DNA of 64,000 nt from positions 2,418,001 to 2,482,000 of the forward strand of contig NZ_CP061714.1 in assembly GCF_014764385.1 (NCBI RefSeq), written 5' to 3'. The position numbers were made by a program, and so were the translations under genes. How positions within the stretch are numbered: the stretch's first letter is position 1; each line of letters opens with the position of its first letter. The notes beneath the pieces were generated by a model. That model ran no database searches and was not told the origin of the DNA. It saw only the letters and a program-made list of their open reading frames with translations. Below, one piece after another: positions 60,338 through 64,000 of the stretch. Origin of the DNA: Luteimonas sp. MC1825. GTDB taxonomy: Bacteria; Pseudomonadota; Gammaproteobacteria; Xanthomonadales; Xanthomonadaceae.

Positions 60338-60994
60338 CTACATCGACCGCCCACGCCCCAGATAGACGCGGTCGTCGAAGCTCACGCACCACTGCGGCCG
60401 GTAGACGACCACCAGCACCATGATCCCGCCGCTGAGAAAGGCTTCGCCGAACATCAGCAGCGGGGTGGCGGCCAGGTAGGCGGCGGCCGGACCGCCAATC
60501 GCGGCCATGACCGCGGCCTTGGCCAGCGACGAGGCCGCCATGGCCAAGGCGGCTGCGCCGAAGGCGTTGGCCATGACATAGGTGAAGACATTGGCCGGCA
60601 CCCAGCGCATCGCGGCGAATTCCACCAGCAGGGTCACCGCCACCGGCAAGGCGCCGGCGACCAGGAAATCCCCGGCCCAGCCCTGCCAGGCCGCACCCAG
60701 CAGCACGCCGGCCAGGCTGGCCAGCGCCAGCATCCAGCAGGCGATGCGCCCGCCGAACAGCAGCGTGGCGACGGTGGCGCCGAGGAAGTGCAGCACCACG
60801 CCCTCGAGCGCCGCGGTGTTGAACCAGCGGATGGCCATGATGGCCAGGGTCGCGGCCAGCAGCACGCGACGTGCCTCCATGTCGTCCCGGTAGCGCGCCA
60901 GGCCCAGGCCGCGGGTGGTGGCCGCCAGCACTGCCAGCGCCAGCACCCACGCCAGGATCACGGCCCAGGCGGGAAGCGCGGCGCCGGCGTCCAT
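60338..60994 (-). CDS. CbiM-like energy-coupling factor membrane protein
   Basis: A 218-residue inner-membrane protein with six or seven helices. The pattern FLGATVATLLFGGRIACWMLALASLAGVLLG, RWVPANVFTYVMANAFGAAAL and PLLMFGEAFLSGGIMVLVVVYRP resembles the CbiM/COG3235 group of substrate-capture proteins for metal or vitamin uptake, but the N-terminal metal-binding MHIxDG motif is absent. No ATPase or T component is nearby. It starts 7 bases after the kynA stop, so the two are cotranscribed. Confidence 0.72.
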   Translation of the reverse strand: MDAGAALPAWAVILAWVLALAVLAATTRGLGLARYRDDMEARRVLLAATLAIMAIRWFNTAALEGVVLHFLGATVATLLFGGRIACWMLALASLAGVLLGAAWQGWAGDFLVAGALPVAVTLLVEFAAMRWVPANVFTYVMANAFGAAALAMAASSLAKAAVMAAIGGPAAAYLAATPLLMFGEAFLSGGIMVLVVVYRPQWCVSFDDRVYLGRGRSM

Positions 60995-61001
60995 CGCGTG
61001 C

Positions 61002-61877
61002 TCAGTACGCGGCGTCGGCCGGCGCGCCGCCGATGCGCGTGCGGACCTCGAACAGTTCGGGGAAGAAGGTCAGTTCCAGCGCCTGCTTCAGGAATCCGAC
61101 GCCGCTGGACCCGCCAGTGCCGCGCTTGAAGCCGATGATGCGCATCACCGTGCGCATGTGGCGGAAGCGCCACAGCTGGAACTCGCTTTCCAGGTCCACC
61201 AGGTCCTCGCACAGGTGGTAGGCCTCCCAGTGCGCGGCGGTATCGGCGTAAATGCGCTCGAAGACCGGTACCAGCGCCTCATCGGCCACGTGCGGGCGGG
61301 TCCAGTCGCGCTCCAGGTGCGCGGCCGGCACGGCATGGCCGTGGCGCGCAAGGTAGCGCAGGAACTCGTCGTACAGGCCCGGTGCCTCGAGCGCGCCGGC
61401 GAGCATGGCGTGGGCTTCGGGGTCATGCGCGAACACCTTGAGCATGCCGGCGTTCTTGTTGCCGAGCAGGAACTCGATGGTGCGGTACTGCGCCGACTGG
61501 AACCCCGACGACGGCCCAAGCAGGTCGCGGAACTCGGCGTATTCGGACGGCGTGAGCGTCTCCAGCACCGACCACATCGCGGTGAGCTGGCGCAGCACCA
61601 CCTTGCAGCGCGCGAAGATCTTCTGGCAGGGCTCCAGCCGGTCCGCGCGCAGGTGCGCGACCGCCGCGCGCAGCTCGTGGATCATCAGCTTCAGCCACAG
61701 CTCCGACACCTGGTGCTGGACGATGAACAGCATTTCGTCGTGGTGCGGCGGGTCCGACAGCGGCTGCTGCGCCGACAGCAGGCGCTCCAGGTGCAGGTAG
61801 CCGCCGTAGGTCATGCGCCCGGCCAACTCGGTGTGGATGCCGGCTTCAAGCGCGCGTTCATTCTTTTCGATGCTCAT
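61002..61877 (-). CDS. kynA: tryptophan 2,3-dioxygenase
   Basis: A heme enzyme making N-formylkynurenine, the first step of tryptophan breakdown. 291 residues. [47 protein letters not shown] is the substrate-binding region, [20 protein letters not shown] the next block, and [27 protein letters not shown] supplies the proximal histidine and the GTGGSxG loop. ATG 61877 is used (an upstream start adds unconserved residues). No kynU or kynB is in the window. Confidence 0.96.
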   Translation of the reverse strand: MSIEKNERALEAGIHTELAGRMTYGGYLHLERLLSAQQPLSDPPHHDEMLFIVQHQVSELWLKLMIHELRAAVAHLRADRLEPCQKIFARCKVVLRQLTAMWSVLETLTPSEYAEFRDLLGPSSGFQSAQYRTIEFLLGNKNAGMLKVFAHDPEAHAMLAGALEAPGLYDEFLRYLARHGHAVPAAHLERDWTRPHVADEALVPVFERIYADTAAHWEAYHLCEDLVDLESEFQLWRFRHMRTVMRIIGFKRGTGGSSGVGFLKQALELTFFPELFEVRTRIGGAPADAAY

Positions 61878-62010
61878 GCGCGAAGGGTAGCGCAGGCGGA
61901 CCGTACGGTCCGGCACGGAAACCGTGTCACTCGACTGCAGCGGAGCTGGTGCACAATCCGCCGATCGCGGCGGGGGCCGCGGCCATCACCACTCCAGGGG
62001 AACAACCAAC

Positions 62011-64000
62011 ATGCAACCGCTGCCGCGCCGCCTGGCGCTCGCCATCGCTCTGTCCGCCGCCATCGGCGCGGCCCATGCCGACACCACGCCGCAGACCCTG
62101 CCGTTTGCCCAGGACTGGACTGATATCGCGCAGATCACGGCGAACGACAACTGGTCGGGCGTGCCCGGCATCGTCGGGTACATGGGCACGGGGTTGACCG
62201 CGGCCAACAGCGTCGACCCGCAGACGGTCCTGGCCGCGGATGCGCCGGGCGTCATCGACGTCATCGCCAACCAGACCAGCACCAGCATCAGCAACGGCGG
62301 CGTGGCCGAGTTCCACATCGCGGACCCGGCGGTCGCGCTGCAGGGCAGCGGATCGGCCAACGCGCCGTACATCCGCATCCACCTCACCACCGTGGGCGCC
62401 ACCGGCATCAAGGTGGCCTACAACCTGCGCGACCTCGACGGCACCACGGACAACGCGGCCCAGCCGGTCGCCCTCCAGTACCGGGTCGGTGGCAGCGGCG
62501 ATTTCACCAACGTGCCCGAAGCCTTCGTGGCCGACGCCACCGCCGGCCCCAGCCTCGCGGGCCTGGTGACCCCGGTGTCGGTGACCCTGCCCGCGGCGGT
62601 CGACAACCAGGCGCTGGTCGAGCTGCGGATCATCACCACCAACGCCACCGGCAACGACGAGTGGGTCGGCATCGACGACATCAGCGTGACGGCCACCGGC
62701 AGCGGCGGCGGTGACCCGGAGATCAGCGTCTCCAACGGTTCGGTGGCCGAAGGCGATGCAGGCACTTCGCCGATGTTCTTCCAGGTCACGCTGTCGGCAC
62801 CGGCCGGCGCCGGCGGCGTGGAGTTCGACTACGCCACCGCCGATGGCAGCGCCGTCGCCGGCAGCGACTACGTGGCGTCGTCCGGCACCGCCACGATCGC
62901 CGAGGGCGCGAGCTCGGTGGCGCTGTCGGTGGGCGTGAACGGCGACACCACGGTGGAGCCTGACGAGACCTTCTCGCTGGTGCTGTCCAACCTCGACGGC
63001 GCCGTGGCCGGCGCGCTCGAGGGCACCGGCACCATCCTGAACGACGATTTCGTGATCGTGCCGATCGCGGAGATCCAGGGCCCGGGCGCGCTGTCGCCGC
63101 TCGCAGGCCAGGTGGTGGTGACCGAAGGCATCGTCACCGCGCGCAAGAACAACGGCTTCTTCCTGCAGACCGCCGACGGCCAGGACGACGGCGACGACGC
63201 CACCTCGGAAGGCATCTTCGTGTTCACCGCCGGCGCGCCGTCCGCGGCGGCCACCGTCGGCAACCGCGTGCGCGTGCAGGCCACGGTGGAGGAATACATC
63301 CCCGCCGCCGATCCCTGGCAGCTGCCGATGACCGAACTCACCTTCGCCACCGTCACCCAGCTCGGCACCGGCCATGCCCTGCCGGCGCCGGTGGTGCTGG
63401 CGACCGACAGCGTGCTGCCCGACGGCGGCCTCGACCAGCTGGAGCCCTACGAGGGCATGCGCGTCAGCATCCCCAGCGCCACGGTGGTCGCGCCCACGCG
63501 CGGCAACACCAGCGAAGCCAACGCCACGGCGACCGGCAACGGCCAGTTCGCGGTGGTGGTCACGGGCGTCCCGCGCCCGCTGCGCGAGTCCGGCATCCAG
63601 GTCCCCGACCCGGACCCCAGTGGCACCACCGCGACCGCGATCCCGCGCTGGGACTTCAACCCCGAGATCATCGCCGTCGACAGCGACACGATCGGCGCGC
63701 CGCAGGCCGACCTGGCCGCCGGCTGCCGGATCGTCGACGGCACGCTGACCGGCCCGCTGGACTACACGTTCCGCCGCTACACGATCTACCCGGAAGGCGC
63801 GCTCGCCACGGCCTGCGACGGCTTCGACCTGCCGCGCGGATCGGTGGTGCCCAGCGAGGACCACGCCACCTTCGCCACCTACAACCTGCAGCGCTTCTTC
63901 GACACGGTGAACGACCCGGCCATCAGCGAGCCGGTGCTCACCGCCGGCGCGTTCGCGGGCCGGCTCAACAAGGCGTCGCTCGGCATCCGTGCCTACATGC
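62011..64000 (+). CDS. extracellular nuclease with Calx-beta domain (3' truncated)
   Basis: An open frame from ATG 62011 to the right edge, at least 663 residues. A signal peptide (MQPLPRRLALAIALSAAIGAAHAD) is cut near residue 23. Residues 24-225 are a beta-rich domain (YIRIHLTTVGATGIKVAYNLRDLDGTTDNAA), 230-340 a Calx-beta domain (PEISVSNGSVAEGDAGTSPMFFQVTLS to DETFSLVLSN), and 348-500 an OB-fold-like region typical of ExeM/NucH nucleases. The catalytic exonuclease-endonuclease-phosphatase part begins near residue 618 (ATFATYNLQRFFD) and is cut off by the window edge. It is divergent from kynA. Confidence 0.88.
   Translation, partial: MQPLPRRLALAIALSAAIGAAHADTTPQTLPFAQDWTDIAQITANDNWSGVPGIVGYMGTGLTAANSVDPQTVLAADAPGVIDVIANQTSTSISNGGVAEFHIADPAVALQGSGSANAPYIRIHLTTVGATGIKVAYNLRDLDGTTDNAAQPVALQYRVGGSGDFTNVPEAFVADATAGPSLAGLVTPVSVTLPAAVDNQALVELRIITTNATGNDEWVGIDDISVTATGSGGGDPEISVSNGSVAEGDAGTSPMFFQVTLSAPAGAGGVEFDYATADGSAVAGSDYVASSGTATIAEGASSVALSVGVNGDTTVEPDETFSLVLSNLDGAVAGALEGTGTILNDDFVIVPIAEIQGPGALSPLAGQVVVTEGIVTARKNNGFFLQTADGQDDGDDATSEGIFVFTAGAPSAAATVGNRVRVQATVEEYIPAADPWQLPMTELTFATVTQLGTGHALPAPVVLATDSVLPDGGLDQLEPYEGMRVSIPSATVVAPTRGNTSEANATATGNGQFAVVVTGVPRPLRESGIQVPDPDPSGTTATAIPRWDFNPEIIAVDSDTIGAPQADLAAGCRIVDGTLTGPLDYTFRRYTIYPEGALATACDGFDLPRGSVVPSEDHATFATYNLQRFFDTVNDPAISEPVLTAGAFAGRLNKASLGIRAYM

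Noticed and set aside
61927..63864. 645-residue minus-strand frame opposite the nuclease
   Set aside because: Shadow of the nuclease frame; the plus frame has a signal peptide and recognisable domains.

Overview
The window is chromosomal DNA, GC-rich outside the rRNA operon, from a gammaproteobacterium. It most resembles the Lysobacteraceae/Xanthomonadaceae (a Luteimonas- or Lysobacter-like genome). This is inferred from the PPi-dependent phosphofructokinase, the short-lid adenylate kinase, the pcm-tolC pair, the M91 metallopeptidase gene and the 16S-Ile-Ala-23S-5S operon layout. I see no prophage, insertion sequence, integron or CRISPR array, and nearly all of the sequence is explained by ordinary genes.

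Layout. At 1-56 there is the edge of a leftward gene. At 140-5391 lies a complete leftward rRNA operon (16S, tRNA-Ile, tRNA-Ala, 23S, 5S, terminator). It is driven from 5629-5980 by an unusual array of four near-identical promoters, each carried by a 101-bp tandem repeat. From 6.2 to 18.3 kb there are housekeeping genes: DUF192, rubredoxin, thiE, hemL, argD, an SDR, a small kinase, a DedA-PAP2-LssY membrane protein, a Lon-N protein, mpl, adk, pfp and an exported protein. From 16.5 to 23.6 kb three pyrophosphate enzymes are clustered: PPi-phosphofructokinase, the H+-pumping pyrophosphatase and soluble pyrophosphatase. The cluster is broken by a protein that joins RTX calcium-binding repeats to an M91 (NleD-like) zinc protease. 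From 23.6 to 28.2 kb come an ion channel, a DUF4136 lipoprotein, thiC under a TPP riboswitch, and thrB. From 28.1 to 35.4 kb there is an RND efflux pair with a divergent TetR regulator, followed by pcm and a TolC-type outer-membrane channel. From 35.4 to 40.2 kb are envelope genes: waaA, lpxL, an O-antigen ligase-like protein and a glycosyltransferase. From 40.2 to 45.3 kb are small metabolic genes. From 45.4 to 51.3 kb a six-gene Mrp Na+/H+ antiporter operon has fused mrpAB and start/stop overlaps throughout. From 51.3 to 55.0 kb an hppD-hmgA tyrosine-degradation operon lies divergent to a MarR regulator, and a perfect palindrome sits exactly between the hppD -35 and -10 boxes. From 55.1 to 62 kb are a TPR-sulfotransferase, two POT peptide transporters, a CbiM-like membrane protein and tryptophan 2,3-dioxygenase. 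From 62.0 kb to the right edge is a truncated Calx-beta/ExeM-type extracellular nuclease.

How the parts work together. The pyrophosphate cluster would let the cell use PPi in glycolysis, conserve its energy as a proton gradient, or simply remove it. The efflux genes and TolC channel could form one tripartite pump with local TetR control. The Mrp complex exchanges sodium for protons, and the neighbouring amino-acid dioxygenases degrade tyrosine and tryptophan, which fits a peptide-consuming lifestyle with two POT transporters and secreted hydrolases.

The signals most worth a second look are the four-promoter rRNA array, the RTX-M91 protein, the interleaved A-B-A'-B' inverted repeat at 56805-56922, and the hppD operator. 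Coordinates of RNA ends and of starts with weak ribosome-binding sites are estimates. All functions are inferred from sequence recognition without database searches.
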